DNA from: Vanessa cardui
Taxonomy: Eukaryota > Arthropoda > Insecta > Lepidoptera > Nymphalidae
NCBI RefSeq assembly: GCF_905220365.1
Contig: NC_061127.1
Coordinates: forward strand, 9,610,001-9,674,000
Reading direction: 5' to 3'
DNA: 64,000 nt
This document shows, piece by piece, positions 13,523 through 25,850 of the stretch (positions within the stretch are counted from its first letter, which is position 1; every line of letters begins with the position of its first letter). The notes under the pieces were generated by a model, which saw only the letters and a list, made by a program, of their open reading frames with translations, was not told the DNA's origin and did no database searches. The position numbers were made by a program, and so were the translations under genes.

Positions 13523-13568
<46 letters not shown>
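13523..13568. repeat. (GACA)n microsatellite in the Helitron leader
   Basis: About 11 units of CAGA/GACA, flanked by CCGTCGAGTAGTTTTTG and AAAATTTTACTGATTGC. This is a well-known arrangement inside lepidopteran Helitrons. Confidence 0.9.
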
Positions 13569-13570
<2 letters not shown>

Positions 13571-14064
13571 AATTTTACTGATTGCATTTTTGGCACCAGT
13601 AGCGATCCCTTATCATCCCTTGATAGTTTTTTTTTAAATAAATTTCATGTACAGAAATGGCCTCTCTACAGATTTATTATAAGTATAGATAAGACTACGG
13701 GCGATACACAGTTTTCATCTCAAAAGGAACGTCAGCAGTTTAAAATATGGGTATTTCCAAAATATTGCCATATTCATTTAATTCTATACTTGATCATTTG
13801 TGATTTCACTAAAGGAGCGTAGAGAAGAGTAGAATCATCTATCTCATGAGTGGTTATGGAATGAACTGAATTACGGATTATTAGCATAATATTAGCACCA
13901 ACCTATCAGCTAGAGGATTACTAAAAAGGTTCAAGTATTAGACTCGCCTAAAATTCTTTTACGTCCTTGGTTGCGGCTTATACTTGTAAGGCGACCTTCG
14001 CTTCAACCGCAAATAAATACGATAAAGGCATGCCTTCGATCACGGTAACAATGGTTTTGGTGTA

Positions 14065-14262
14065 TAAGTGGTCACCACTATGAATGTATAGGTACCTATT
14101 GGTACAGTACACATTAATCATACCTCATATTACCAATGCGCCAACAATCTTGGGAACTAGAATGTTATACCCCTTGTGCCTGGTTACACTGGCTCACTGA
14201 CGAAAAACGGGATAACAGCAAAACGAACTAGGATAATTGCTCTTTTGCGGTATTATGTAGTA
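14065..14262 (+). repeat. Dispersed repeat family R2, diverged copy
   Basis: I use R2 for a family with the ordered blocks AAGTGGTCACCA, CCAATGCGCCA-CAA-CTTGGGAACTA, CCCCTTGTGCCTG and ACTGGCTCACT. This copy lacks the 3' part. Confidence 0.6.
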
Positions 14263-14434
14263 TGGATGTTAGTCTTTTATTAATAGTAAATATTTATTCA
14301 TAAAACTCAGTCCTACAAAAAACATTGGAAACCTGGCCCCTCACTTAAAGTCCGAGTCTTAAGGGCCAGTGTCTTCCCGAGGAGTGTTTTAAATTAGAGC
14401 TATACTAGGGCACTTAATAGATATAAATAAATAT

Positions 14435-14662
14435 TGGACAACTATACATACATTACTCTGATCCCAATGTAAGTAGCTAGAGCACTTGTGTTATGGAAAA
14501 TCAGAAGAAACGACGGTACCACAAACACTCAGACCCAAGACAACATAGGAAACTAATGAACTTTTTCTACATCGATTCGGCCGGGAATCAAACCCAGGAC
14601 CTCGGTGTGGCGTATCCATGAAAACCAGTGTACACACAGTGCTCGACCACAGTCAGGGGTCA
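14435..14662 (-). repeat. tRNA-derived SINE family R3
   Basis: Reads CTGATCCCAATGTAAGTAGC, ACGACGGTACCACAAACAC, then AATCAAACCCAGGACCTCGG. The last block is the reverse complement of a tRNA B box (TGGGTTYGATTCCC). Further copies lie at 18330-18545 and 51125-51345. Confidence 0.65.
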
Positions 14663-16876
14663 TCATATAATAAATGTTTTAATACATTAAAGTTAACACT
14701 GTTTTGTTTTGGTGATGTGAATGGTGCACTTAGTCTAGAACACGCAATCTTAAGTTAAGATTGAAACGTTCTGTTATATTTAAAATATAGTTAAATAAAT
14801 TCATTTATTCAATAAATATCTGATCATACGAGCAATCTAAACTATATAAGAAAATAAAATTGCGATTCTAATATAAATATGTATTATTTATTTACATCTC
14901 ATTATTCAAAACTGTATCATGTGATAATCATTAATTGCACCCGTGCAATAAGAACGGGTAGTATTTTAATTGCTTATGGAATTGAATACATAAACTATTG
15001 GATAGTATTTAAGTAAATTGTATATTTAGATTAATTACTTCATGCATTACACATGCTTAATTTGCGATTATAATCCACAGAAGCTCAAGCACTTGTGGTG
15101 CCCGTGCAACCAGTACACTGGCGCCCTCTGGGAGCGGGGTCTGGGAGCGCCCTCTGGGAGTGCAGTTTGTGGGTGGGTGCCTTGCTTTGCTACCGCGCGC
15201 CCGGCATCACCCGTAATACGAGCTATATGTAGTATTTAAACCAAGTTTAAGAATACAAGATTGACAGTAAATAATTAAATACGGGCCACTCTTTTAATTA
15301 ACCTAGATAGCCCGGTAGTCAAACTCAAAAAGTGTTCATAATTCATTTCGTGCTCAGGGATGGAAAACATAATAAAACCAGCATGAGTCGCATGTGCATC
15401 TGATACACGTAAAACAAACAAACACAAAGCAACGTGGTGTAATAAACTCGAAAACTATATATAATAATATAGTTCTCAAATGGAGCGGAGACCCATACAA
15501 CAATGACATTTACACAGTGTAACTTTTTACATTTAATTATATTTAAAACAAAATTAAAACTGGTTGATACCATTTAAAATGTTGTTTTTCAATAAAAATA
15601 ATGTCAAAAAAATTTACGAATTGTCATCAAGTAATCATTGGATGGATACTTTAGAGATTAGAAACATGAGTTGAAAATAAGCAAAAACCTATTTCTCGCT
15701 TCATCAGTCGAGAAAAAATAAATTACAACGCTAAAACATGTTCGGATAAGTAATTTTAACATTATTTATTTTGTATATAAAATTATGGGGCGAATTAAAT
15801 ATTCGTTGCAAAGGTATAACTGATTTATATTATAATAATAAAATAATAGCTTGATATATATAAATTTAAGGAGTAGGGTCGTTAGAAGGCGAACTATTAA
15901 AGATTTTTGGAATTTGTACCCTTAAGGGGATAAAGTTGGCGTGGATGTCCGTCACCCTTTGAAGTAGAAAAATAAAACTTTGTTTTTGGGCTACTGATTA
16001 AAAATGAGTAGAAATGGATTTAAGTGTTTCTGGATATTCTAGCCCTAAAGGTGTGAAATAGGGGTTGAGATTTGGTATACTGAAAGTCCGTCATTTTCGA
16101 AGTTAGTTGCATACAATATAAGCTACTGCTTAAAATGATTAGATATGTACTTAAGAATCTCACGATATACCACGCCTACATACACATACAAGTATGTATT
16201 ATCGAAATGTCAACTTCAAGACGAGAATATGAAATTAACTCTTTTTACGAATTTTACTATTATGAAGTCGAGATCGTATATTCAATATCGATTTATTCTC
16301 CAAATGGTAAAAAAAAAACAAACAAATATTTTTTAAATAATTTAAGAGTATATTACTTGCTAGTTATTTATTTGTTTATTATGTTGTTTGTAATTTGTAA
16401 TGTTGCCGAACACTTAAAACCACTAATGTGTTCTATAAATAGCTACAATAATGATAATATAAAAAACATAAATACCGATTCGTTTTTGTGTTTTGAAAGA
16501 GGGACTAGCTAAGCTAACTAGCTAAGTTATTTGCTTTACAATACAATGTCTTATAAAAGGGTAAGAATATGAACACTTTTTATTTCTCTAAAACAAAATG
16601 AATTTAATTACAGTTATTAACTTTGTTATTAGTTTTTGTTGATGTCATTTAATACATATATATTTTTTAATAAAGAATCCTCTTTATTATCGTCTTATAT
16701 ATTTACAAAAAAAATATATATATATATAGATACTGTATAAATCATGACAGCGTGGAAATTTGGCAAAAATATTAACCAGGTCTTCTGTCACAAGTGGAGG
16801 CAATAGGGCGAGAGTTTTTTAACTGAAAAAGATACAAAATTATTGTAAATTTTACATATAACTCACATATAGGGGA
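14663..16876. other. Intergenic, no supported gene
   Basis: AT-rich. A local GC-rich patch at 15080-15215 contains GCGCCCTCTGGGAG twice, with no coding evidence. Blocks at 15850-16130 (GTCCGTCACCCTTTG, GGGGTTGAGATTTGG) look like pieces of a degraded non-autonomous transposon. Confidence 0.5.
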
Positions 16877-17085
16877 AATATCAATTGGCCACCACCCATA
16901 AACATAAGCGCCATAAGAAATATGTATTAAGCTAGGGAAGCATGATGTTTTGTTCCTTGTGCCTGCTCACTCACCCTTAACCGAAAAACAATATTGCTGA
17001 TTATTTCTGTTTGGCGGTACAATATCTGATGAGTGGATGGTACCTACCCATACTAGCTTGCACGAAGCGGCCACCTAGTAAAGTA
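16877..17085 (+). repeat. Dispersed repeat family R2, diverged copy
   Basis: Has GGCCACCACCCATAAACATA, CCTTGTGCCTGCTCACTCAC, TTTGGCGGTACAATATCTGA and GAGTGGATGGTACCTACCCA in the family order. Confidence 0.65.
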
Positions 17086-17336
17086 ATAACATGGTTTCTT
17101 TTATAATATCTATTAGTAGATAACAGAAACAAAGGTTATATTTATTGTTGTAGTCTTTACGATATACTGAATAAATTCAACTTGAAATCGTTTTAAAATG
17201 AAAGTTGAAAAACCTTCAACTATAGTTGTGAGGTAAAACTGTAACAGGATATTTCGATTAGGTTTTTAAGCATACTTTAAATAACTTTATAAAGTATGAA
17301 GCTAAGTCCAAATGATAATTAATTGATGTTCAGAAT

Positions 17337-17600
17337 GGTTGATTTCGTCTTTTTATGTGATAGGTGGCAGATGAGCAGGAGGTCTGATGACTTATACAGA
17401 TATTTGACTTTACAGTGACTACGACCGTCGACCTTTAAGGAAGGTGTACCCTCTTTTCTTGAAGATTCAGAAAAACCGTCGGCGAAAGCTGGTTCCACAG
17501 AGTCGCGAACCTGCTTCTCCTTTTTTTTTGGTTTTAAGTGCGACGCAAAAAACGTCTTAAAAAACATGCTGCTATAGATTTTTGGACATCTAGATGGCGC
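17337..17600 (-). mobile_element. 3' end of a jockey-like LINE, old fragment
   Basis: On the minus strand this corresponds to the last codons and 3' end of the LINE at 47632-51017: GAACCAGCTTTCGCCGACGG, the GAACCTTC-like block, and the GCTCATCTGCCACCTAT tail next to the 3' end. It is clearly more diverged than the copy at 42279-43380 and contains indels. Confidence 0.7.
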
Positions 17601-18329
17601 GGTTGAACACTAATCTTCTTTATTTTAATATAAAAAGTAATGATTTTTTCCTCTTTTTTATTTTGCTTGAAAAACGTGTTGCGTGCTTTCCCGACTACGT
17701 CCCGTTACATCGCAATACTCACTAAAAAACCAGCGGTACCGAGTAAAATATTTAAAAACTTGACATCGATTAATTAAAATAGAACTTAATTAAAAACAAA
17801 TTTTGAACACGTCATTTTTGACAGCAATAACCAAGTCTGGTTCCAGAAATTCAATGGAATATCGCCTAGAAAACTTTAATTTTATTGTTTAATAAATAAT
17901 ACAAAGATGTTACGTCTTAATAATAGTGCTCATAGCTCATAAATCCCAAGGTCATGATGAGAACATCGTGGTTCGTATTATATCTGAAAGGAGACAGAAA
18001 AACAATCACCTATTATGTTATCAACATTGTACTATAATGATGAAATATTCCAATACCGTCATAATAAACATCTATTAAATTACATATATAAATGGGTATA
18101 AACAAGCGTTTAAATCGAATCTTAGGTGCTAAATGTTTTTATTATTTTTTATGCTGGCAATTGGAAAATTGGTTATAAATGAACTAAAAATCAATATATA
18201 AGTTTTCCTGGCTTATGAATATTTCTTGTATTATAAAAAGTAAATTGCATTTAATCTTATAATATTATAATACTACTTTTTCTTTGAGTATAAAACAGTC
18301 TGTTTAAACAGCCATAAATGTATATATAT

Positions 18330-18545
18330 GAGACAACATCACATACATTACTTTGATCCCAATGTAAGTAGCTAGAGCATTTGTGTTATGGAAATCAGAA
18401 GTAACGACGGTACCACAAACACCCAGACCCAAGACAACAACATAGAAAACTAATGATAATCTACATTGACTCGGCCGGAAATCGAACCCGGGACCTCGGA
18501 GCGGCGTACCCATGAAAACCGGTGTACACACCAATCGACCACTGA
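18330..18545 (-). repeat. tRNA-derived SINE family R3
   Basis: Close relative of 14435-14662 with the same CGACGGTACCACAAACACC and ATCGAACCCGGGACCTCGG blocks. Confidence 0.65.
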
Positions 18546-18724
18546 GGTCGTCAATGTATGTAGATACAATAAAAACAAGGTCCTGTTGACAACATTTCAA
18601 CAACAGCGATCAGTCTCAAAGAAAACTAATCAGCGTGGGAGGTATTCCATCGCATAAGTGTATGCGCAATCACTAATGCCCTCACTCACTTTCATATTTC
18701 TATGGGTATTGGAACAATTCTAAC

Positions 18725-18962
18725 TCAGTGGCGTAGCTACTGTTGAGCCAGGTGGTGCAGTGTACCAAGGCCCCGGAGTTCAGGGGGCCCTCTCAACTAA
18801 ACCTTAAGCTTCTGAACCAAAAAATCACCACCCTGCGCACAAGATTTAAAATTTGGTATCTTTAATTTTAAATGGTTATTATTACTTAAAGACGGATGGA
18901 AAAGAGAGGGTGAGGGCCCGATTCTTTCTCTATGCCCCTTCCTCACTTAGCTACGCTACTGT
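18725..18962. repeat. Degraded non-autonomous element
   Basis: Bounded by GTGGCGTAGCTACTG and TTAGCTACGCTACTG, which are inverted relative to each other. This suggests a small terminal-inverted-repeat element. Internal sequence includes GGCCCCGGAGTTCAGGGGG. Confidence 0.5.
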
Positions 18963-19009
18963 TCTAACTTCTCAACGATTCTGACTCTGGAATTTCAGAT
19001 TGGGAGCAG

Positions 19010-19125
19010 CACTAACGTCAGTCTACCCGTGACCACGAACACTATAAAGTGCTCGAAACGTCGGGATGATAAAATAATTAATATACGCGATTTAAATCCG
19101 TTAAAACTAGTTTTATTTCAAGCAC
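19010..19125 (+). repeat. Dispersed repeat family R4
   Basis: Core GTGCTCGAAACGTCGGGATG followed by ACGCGATTTAAATCCG and AAACTAGTTTTATTTC. Other copies lie at 38731-38938 and, inverted, at 62289-62460. Confidence 0.75.
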
Positions 19126-19607
19126 TAACGTTGTTTTTTTAAAGGTAGGTATAGCCAGGAGTACTATTCTTCCGCCTGTTACTATATGTATAATATAGAT
19201 TTTTGGGTTCGAAGACGGGACATGAACCGTGTAATACAAATGAGCCATCTGATAGTAAGTGATAACTGCCCATAATCATTGACACGGTATCAAATTTTGA
19301 CTGTTCGTTACAGAACTAAAACGCAACCAACCTTGGGACTCTTAATAGCTTTCCACTGCACCAGTGATAAAGTTACCCTTTTGTAAATATTCGTTTATTT
19401 GTTATTAATAATGTATTTGCGGATAACCTGCTCCAATATCTGAAATGTTAAACATTGAAGAATTATATACCTTTTATTTCGCTACAGTACTTTATGTATA
19501 TAAGTATTATTAGTAAATGAACAATTGGACGCATAAATCGGCACGTAATTAATAGTAATCGGCCATTTGTCTAGACATTTATAAATATAGGGCTATTGAA
19601 GATATAA

Positions 19608-19690
19608 TATACAACAACAACCACAACAACAGCCTGTAAAATTCCCACTGCTGGGCTAAGGTCTCCTCTCCCTTTGAGGAGAAGGAAGAA
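19608..19690 (-). repeat. 3' tail fragment of the tRNA-derived SINE
   Basis: AACAGCCTGTAAAATTCCCA then CTGCTGGGCTAAGGTCTCCTC, the reverse complement of the SINE end seen complete at 27266-27611. Confidence 0.6.
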
Positions 19691-20884
19691 GAAGGAGGTC
19701 TTCTCCTCATAGATAGTAAGTTTTAATTAATATTAGAGAAATATATTCATAGTATTGTGTATTAAATAAAATCAATATTTTTTTTAAAATTTTATTACCC
19801 TTTGGATTTATAAATGGTATTTTAAAATCGCTTCTTCAATTATTTACGTTGCAGTCAATAATAATTAGGCCGTGTTATATTTATAATAAATGCTGAACTT
19901 TAATATAATGTAATTTTTTTTTTCTTTGGCAATCTGTTTCTTAACTATTGTAAAGAAGTTTATGATTAACTCAAATAATACTTTAGTTTTGTAGATTTCC
20001 TAATAAAACGTGTACTTGGATTTTTTGTTGTTACCAGTTAAACTTTCGTGTCTATTGTAATGATAGCCTACATTTTCGATGCAATATCTGTAAGAAATTA
20101 AATTGGTTAATATTGACATAATTATTTTGTTATCGTTATTCAAATGAACCGATTATTGCGGGTTCCAATCACTTAATATCCAAGTGCTTAATTTGTCTTT
20201 GTAAAGGAAAACATAGCTAGGAAACCTGCTTTTGTATTTATGGATCAACCCGAGGAATTACCTTAAACCAGCATAGGAGCATATACATGCTGTTACTTTA
20301 CAATTTAATACTAAATACTGAATACATATGAATATAATAATAATTACTTTTCAGTCGTTTTCGGTCCCGAGTGTTATCGTTCAATGAGAACGGTGATGGA
20401 GGGTTCTATGTGCGGCAGCAATAACATTCGTATAATCCTAACAACCCTTGAACAGCAATACAATACGACCAAATAATACAAGAGTATGTCAGATGTAGGA
20501 TCAATGACGTTCCTTAAAATCGGCGGCACTTAATTTTTAACACAGCTTACTTTGAAAAGCATTTAATAATTCGCACACATATTTGAATATCGAGATCTGC
20601 AGCCTTATGAACTAACTATTAGATGACGGAAGATCAAATTGAAGAAAGACAAAGACACAACACGTCACGATCCAAACATCGTGTATTGTATATGAGGCAC
20701 GGGCACTTATGATATTAAATTAAATCGTGTGCGATGAGAATGAAATAACCTTAAAGTTTATCTCATGCAGCGGTCACACAATATTCGTACTTACGTAACA
20801 GGGCACAATAGTACAAAAAAAAATAATATCCTGAATTAAATACGACTTAATTTGTATACAGTAGGTATACATTTTTTGTCTATT

Positions 20885-21065
20885 TTTAAGTAGAAGTCGC
20901 CCCTAACTTCGCCTTTATTTGAGGGTTTGGTCTTCAAGTAAAAAAACAGCCTATGCTGTCCCTTTTGCTTTATGAAATTTCATCAAATTCGGTTTAGCGT
21001 TTTGACCGTGAAAGCGTAACAAATAGAGTTACTTTCACGCTGAATATTCAATCTTCTTTAAAATC
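20885..21065 (+). repeat. Dispersed repeat family R5
   Basis: Reads AAGTCGCCCCTAACTTCGCC, AGCCTATGCTGTCCC, CATCAAATTCGGTTTAGCG, GTGAAAGCGTAACAAATAG, GAGTTACTTTCAC. A second copy is at 45172-45374 and a partial one at 62475-62550. It is probably the end of a non-autonomous Helitron or RTE-linked element. Confidence 0.6.
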
Positions 21066-21871
21066 ATACATTACATTTATTATATCAAAAATAAAATCTT
21101 TGAAATAAAATGTTAATTAATTAATTAAATTAAATCTAATGTTATTTGTTGAATCTGGTAATTTTAACGAAATAAGCTAGTATGGAATTCACAGTAATAC
21201 ATTTATATTTTCTTAATATATTTCATTTGAAATTAATTTATGTTTAAAGACATTAGTTATTACCCAACTTCGAAATCCTGTTATTTAATCCGTATCAACT
21301 ATCATCTATAGTTTTAATATAAATTGTTAAGTAAGAGGCATTGACCTTTAATAAATTTAATATAATTAAATCATGTTTTAAATAATTTCGTAAATAAAAT
21401 AAAATAATGTTTTACTAAATGATTTTATAAAAGGTTTAGTAAGAATTATTTAAAATATTGAATGAACTTTAAACATAAAACCATATAAAATATATATAGT
21501 TTATAGCTGTTTATATTCTGTGTTAAATTAATTATATGCGGTTTGAGCATATTTAATAAGTTAAAGAATTTTATACGCTATAATAGTATTTATGAATGTT
21601 CTAGGATAAATCTTCCGTTGCTCAACAATTATGTTAATATTATAATATTGTATGAGATACATACTTATTGTTTTTATTATTATTAAATATAGGATGGCTG
21701 ATGGTCAAATTGGTCATCGAAAATATGTCAAGGAATTCGAAAAATTGGCAGTGCTTTCAATATATGTCGTACATCAAATAACATCACATCAAATATACAA
21801 AATTTGGTTAAAGACCGTAAGAAATTCTGTACCATATCGCACCCTAACTGTGAGCCGTTAAGGAGTTCCAT

Positions 21872-22388
21872 CACTACATAGTATAAAACAAAGTCGCTTT
21901 CTCTGTCCCTATATCCCTATATCTTTCAAACTACGCAACGGATTTTGATGCGGTTTTTTTATTAGATAGTGTGATTTGAGGAGAAGTTTTGTGTGCATAA
22001 TACATGAACAATATAATAAGAAAATATCAAAATTTAATATCACAATTTTGAGTTATTCACCTATTTATCGCGCAAATACATAATGCAAATTTAAGACTTA
22101 TATCGTTTTCGTGTTGATACCATCATCAGAACTGGATAAAATTAAAATGGGACCACAAAGGAAGAACTACCTTTCAAACAAAAAAAAAATATATCGAAAT
22201 CGGTCTACCTAGTTAAAAGTTATGAGGTAACAAATAAAAACACAGACGAATTGATAACCTCCTCCTTTTTGAAGTCGGTTGAAAACCGCAACCAATCGCA
22301 ACACATCAATATCCGTTGCGTAATTTTAAAGATCTGAGCATCGAATAAACAGACTGCGGTAAGTGACTTTGTTTTATAGTATGTAATT
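21872..22388. mobile_element. TIR element (MITE-like), complete copy
   Basis: The left end TACATAGTATAAAACAAAGT is matched by the right end, whose reverse complement reads TACATACTATAAAACAAAGT. The inverted similarity continues inward to CTACGCAACGGATTTTGATG against the complement of CATCAATATCCGTTGCGTAA. The interior carries AGTTATGAGGTAACAAA and CCTCCTCCTTTTTGAAGTCG, also found at 39330-39455 and 44430-44550. No transposase is visible. Confidence 0.7.
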
Positions 22389-22800
22389 ATGTATATTAAT
22401 TAATTAGACTTAACCTTATTATCATCATATAAGTGAATTATTATGTGGACTTAAATAAAAATATTAAAATACAATTAAATGTAGAAACTTAAGAACAATA
22501 CTACACTTTTTATATGTATACCTAAGTATATGATACAGCCATATACATATATAGTACTTAGATTATTTTTCAACTATTTTATACGCCTCGCTTCAACATT
22601 CTTAGATATGAATTATAGTAAGTAGTTATTATTTGCACGTAGAATCCGAAGAAATATAAAAGTGTTGTTAATTTATAGACAAATATTTACAGCAAGTAAT
22701 AATCAGACTGACCTTGTTAATACTTGGAAGCTGACTGTTTAGTTGAAATGCGGATATTTAGGATTTGTTGTTTCCAATAATTTTCCTAGACCAAGACGAG

Positions 22801-22904
22801 ACCAATTTTCCATCCTAGATCAAATTCCTTGACCAATTTTCCATCCTAGACCAAATTCCTTGACCAATTTTCCATCCTAGACCAAATTCCTTGACCAATT
22901 TTCC
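22801..22904. repeat. 31-bp tandem repeat, about 3.3 units
   Basis: ACCAATTTTCC starts at 22801, 22832, 22863 and 22894. The unit is ACCAATTTTCCATCCTAGAC plus CAAATTCCTTG, nearly identical between units. Confidence 0.95.
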
Positions 22905-23734
22905 TATCTTATATATAAAAAAGTCAGCCCGTTTTTGTCCCAGTGTTTATAGGACGATTGCTGCACTTTCTAAATCGGTAATGGTTCATTTGGAGAGCTC
23001 CAGCCATAGGTATGCAGAAAATTTATCCTTGATTAAAATATACTACATTTTTGAAATTCAATAAAGAATTACTTTCAGAGAGAGAAAAAAAGTACTGGCC
23101 GGTAAGAGAGCAGTATACCACGGCTGTATAGGAAAAAAAATTAACTACGTAAACAAAATTAAAGAAAATTGGTATCGACAATCTTCGACTCTGACCTTAT
23201 ACATACTTTTTATCATAAAGAAAATGTATTTGTCTTGATTGACTTGCAGGTTTCTAAAAAAATTAAATGTTTTATATTAAATTACAGTATATAGGTCAAA
23301 CACTCTCAGGAATAATACATAGGGTACTGTATTAAGTTTAATAATTCACATAATAATGATTACTTAGTCAAAGTAATTGACGCCGTTTGATGCGGACGTG
23401 TAAATAGGCACGGTAAGAGAGAGGGGTCATACATGACACACCCTCCCCAAAACCATGAACCAAAGAAAAATTACGATTTCATTGTATTAACTTCCGGTTT
23501 AACGTGTCCAAATTCTATTGTATACGTTCAAGAAGAAAATTTGATAGATTTATCTCTTCTTAATATTCATCCAGAAATAACCCCAGACGTCATTTTAATA
23601 ACCATCCGCTTTATTATACGAAAAGAAAAATTATTTAATGAATTACTTGCAAAATTTCCCATAAACTTTGTGCACAATTAAATCTAAATTAATAGATAAA
23701 TAGTCACTTGATAATTTATTTATGCTAGCCTATG

Positions 23735-23900
23735 TGGGTAGGTAGCACTCATGAATAAGAATAACGCTGGAAAGCAATACCTTCTTTTTTTTGTGCCAAA
23801 AAGGCACAGATTATTTCGCCAATGTCACGTGCGAAAAGCAATACTTATTATTGTGCTTCGGTTTGAAAGGTGAGTGAGACAGTGTAAGTACCGTGACGAG
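23735..23900 (-). repeat. Dispersed repeat family R2, diverged reverse copy
   Basis: GTGGGTAGGTAGCACTCATG ... GTGCTTCGGTTTGAAAGG-TGAGTGAG, the reverse complement of the R2 3' half. Confidence 0.5.
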
Positions 23901-25139
23901 TATTATTATTTGTTAACATATTTTTTAGAAGGTCACTATGTCCTTAAAAAATTAAGGGCGCATACTTCTTTTCGGAATTCAGCTCTAAATATTATCGTAG
24001 ATACAAATTAAAGATACTTTTGACCAACATGAAATATGTACATGCCCTCATGTACACTGCATATAATATTATGATTTCAATGTTTCCTGTCAAAGCTGCA
24101 TAATTTTCTACCCTTGAATATTTGCATATTCATTTTTCAGTCCATGGTCATATGTCTATTGAGGGTAATGTTATGTAAAACGATGTTTATAATACACAGA
24201 TAGAGTGGAAATTTTGAGATGACCAATGTGATCTTTTTACCTATATGTATAATAAATTCTCAATTAACAAGAAATAATGGAATACATTCGAAATTTAAAA
24301 TATTTAATGCACGCCGATTTAAAAAGTACAATAAACAGATATATATTATTTTTAAAAATATATCAATTTTTATTTTGGTTTATAAAATAAGACTGAACAA
24401 TATTAAGTCGAGCCAAGTTACTTCTGATTTTTTTTTTTTTTTGTATAAAAATGTTAATGCTAATACCAGTAAATAAGTTCCCTGTATGAGATAAAATTTG
24501 TATTGGTAATTAATGGCTCGTAAAAAGTTTGCACTCAGTGAAATTATACCAGTATGCGAAATAAATACTTCACCGCCAAAGTCAAAACAAATCATAAAAA
24601 AACCTAATTTAAAATAAATAACATTTTGAGAGATATTGAAGTAATAAAAAATGGGTTAATTTCTTAGTAAGTCGGTCGCTAGTTCCGTTTACATAGTAAA
24701 TGAGAAATACTGAGGCGTTACAACCAGCACATCGATGAAGTTAAAGTATTTAGAACAAATCGTTTAGGTATGGCTTAGCCCGCACACGATTACACTGTTA
24801 AACTATGTATGCCCATGCCACTCAACACCTTTCACTGGCTAAGTATTTTAACTATTTTTCAAATAATAATAATTAAAGCAAGTTTTAAGTATCCTGAAAA
24901 AATACTTTGAAAATCTCATAACAACTAAACAATGAACAGCTTATATAAAATTAATGTTCTTTAAGATTTAAGCAGCATATTCAATACTTCAACTCTTGAA
25001 ATTGCGATGTATGTTTCCCTTGTGCCAATGTCTCCCTAACGAAATATATCAGAATAAGCTGTTAAGTAAAATTGTTAATACAAATTTTCATTTAATTCCC
25101 AAATTGATCTGTGATAGTTAACAGACTCTGTTACCCCTG

Positions 25140-25535
25140 TTACTCGACTGCATAGAGTCAGTAACTCCTTTGTGGGGCAATGTAAACGGTTTTACAACAG
25201 GATCCCAGAAAGCGTTCAAAATGCCTCTGTTGCCAAATTTAAAAAAATTATTAAGGAACGCTTGTGTGCAAAAGGTTATTATACAATTAATGAGTTTATG
25301 ATTGATAGCACACCTTGGGAATGAAACGATCGCCTCCTGGCTATTTCATCTCATATTAAATTGTTTATTTATATAATACATAAGACAAAAAAAAAGCCCG
25401 CTGAGTTTCTTTCGCCGGTTCTTCTCAGGTCAGGGTATTTTCTTTCCGAACCGGTGGTAGTGTTTCAATTGACCATCAATAAGAAAGTGTAATGCTTCTA
25501 TATTGAATAAAGTTATTTTAGTTTGAGTTTGAGAC
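25140..25535 (+). mobile_element. 3' end of a CR1/jockey-like LINE
   Basis: Encodes a RT C-terminus (CKRFYNRIPESVQNASVAKF, ending STPWE-stop near 25324). A 3' end follows with CTTTCCGAACCGGTGGTAGT and AATAAAGTTATTTTAGTTTG. The same 3' end type occurs at 33806-34388 and 56936-57623. The copy is 5'-truncated. Confidence 0.75.
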
Positions 25536-25604
25536 GGTCAGTAAAAGTAATTAAACGATTTTACTAAATTAAGTGTTAAGTATATCTGCATTTATTGCCT
25601 TGAT

Positions 25605-25850
25605 GCTAGGTACCTCATGTCATCATTGCTTAGAGATAGTATTGATTACTATTTGTACGAAATTAATGCCTTACATCACCAACGCGCCACCAACTTTAGG
25701 AACTAAGATGTGATGTCTCTTGAGCCTGTAGTTATGCTGGTTTATTTACCCTCAAACCGACACAGTTCTTAGTATTACAGTTTGGCGGTAAAATGTATAA
25801 TAAGTAACCACCCAAAAAAGGCTTGAACAAAGCCCTACATGAAATTGAAA
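25605..25850 (+). repeat. Dispersed repeat family R2
   Basis: CACCAACGCGCCACCAACTT, AGGAACTAAGATGTGATGTC, TTTGGCGGTAAAATG, AACAAAGCCCTACATG in family order. Confidence 0.65.

Larger units (their letters stand above)
7198..13689 (-). mobile_element. Helitron, near full length, both termini present
   Basis: Rolling-circle transposon on the minus strand, about 6.5 kb. Its 5' end is TCTATACTTATAATAAATCT reading down from 13689. Its 3' end is GCGGGCAAAAGCTAG ending at 7198. The flanking host bases are A on the 5' side and T on the 3' side, as expected for Helitron insertion into AT without target duplication. A short GC hairpin (CGCG...CGCG, 7210-7225) precedes CTAG, the usual Helitron terminator. 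Inside are a TATA-type promoter, a long 5' leader with a GACA repeat, and one degenerate Rep/helicase gene. No comparably long second copy is in the window, but short pieces with similar 3' ends occur at about 44045 and 52165. Confidence 0.88.

Noticed and set aside
15042..15239. 65-codon ORF in a GC-rich patch
   Set aside because: Contains an internal duplicated block and no domain or splice context; more likely a repeat piece.
16135..16512. 125-codon plus-strand ORF
   Set aside because: AT-rich, low-complexity Tyr/Ile/Asn composition expected by chance; no motif.
23433..23681. 82-codon plus-strand ORF (MTHPPQNHEPKK...)
   Set aside because: ILT..CPNS vaguely recalls the IR exon 2 peptide, but there is no splice context or further match; kept as unexplained rather than called a gene.
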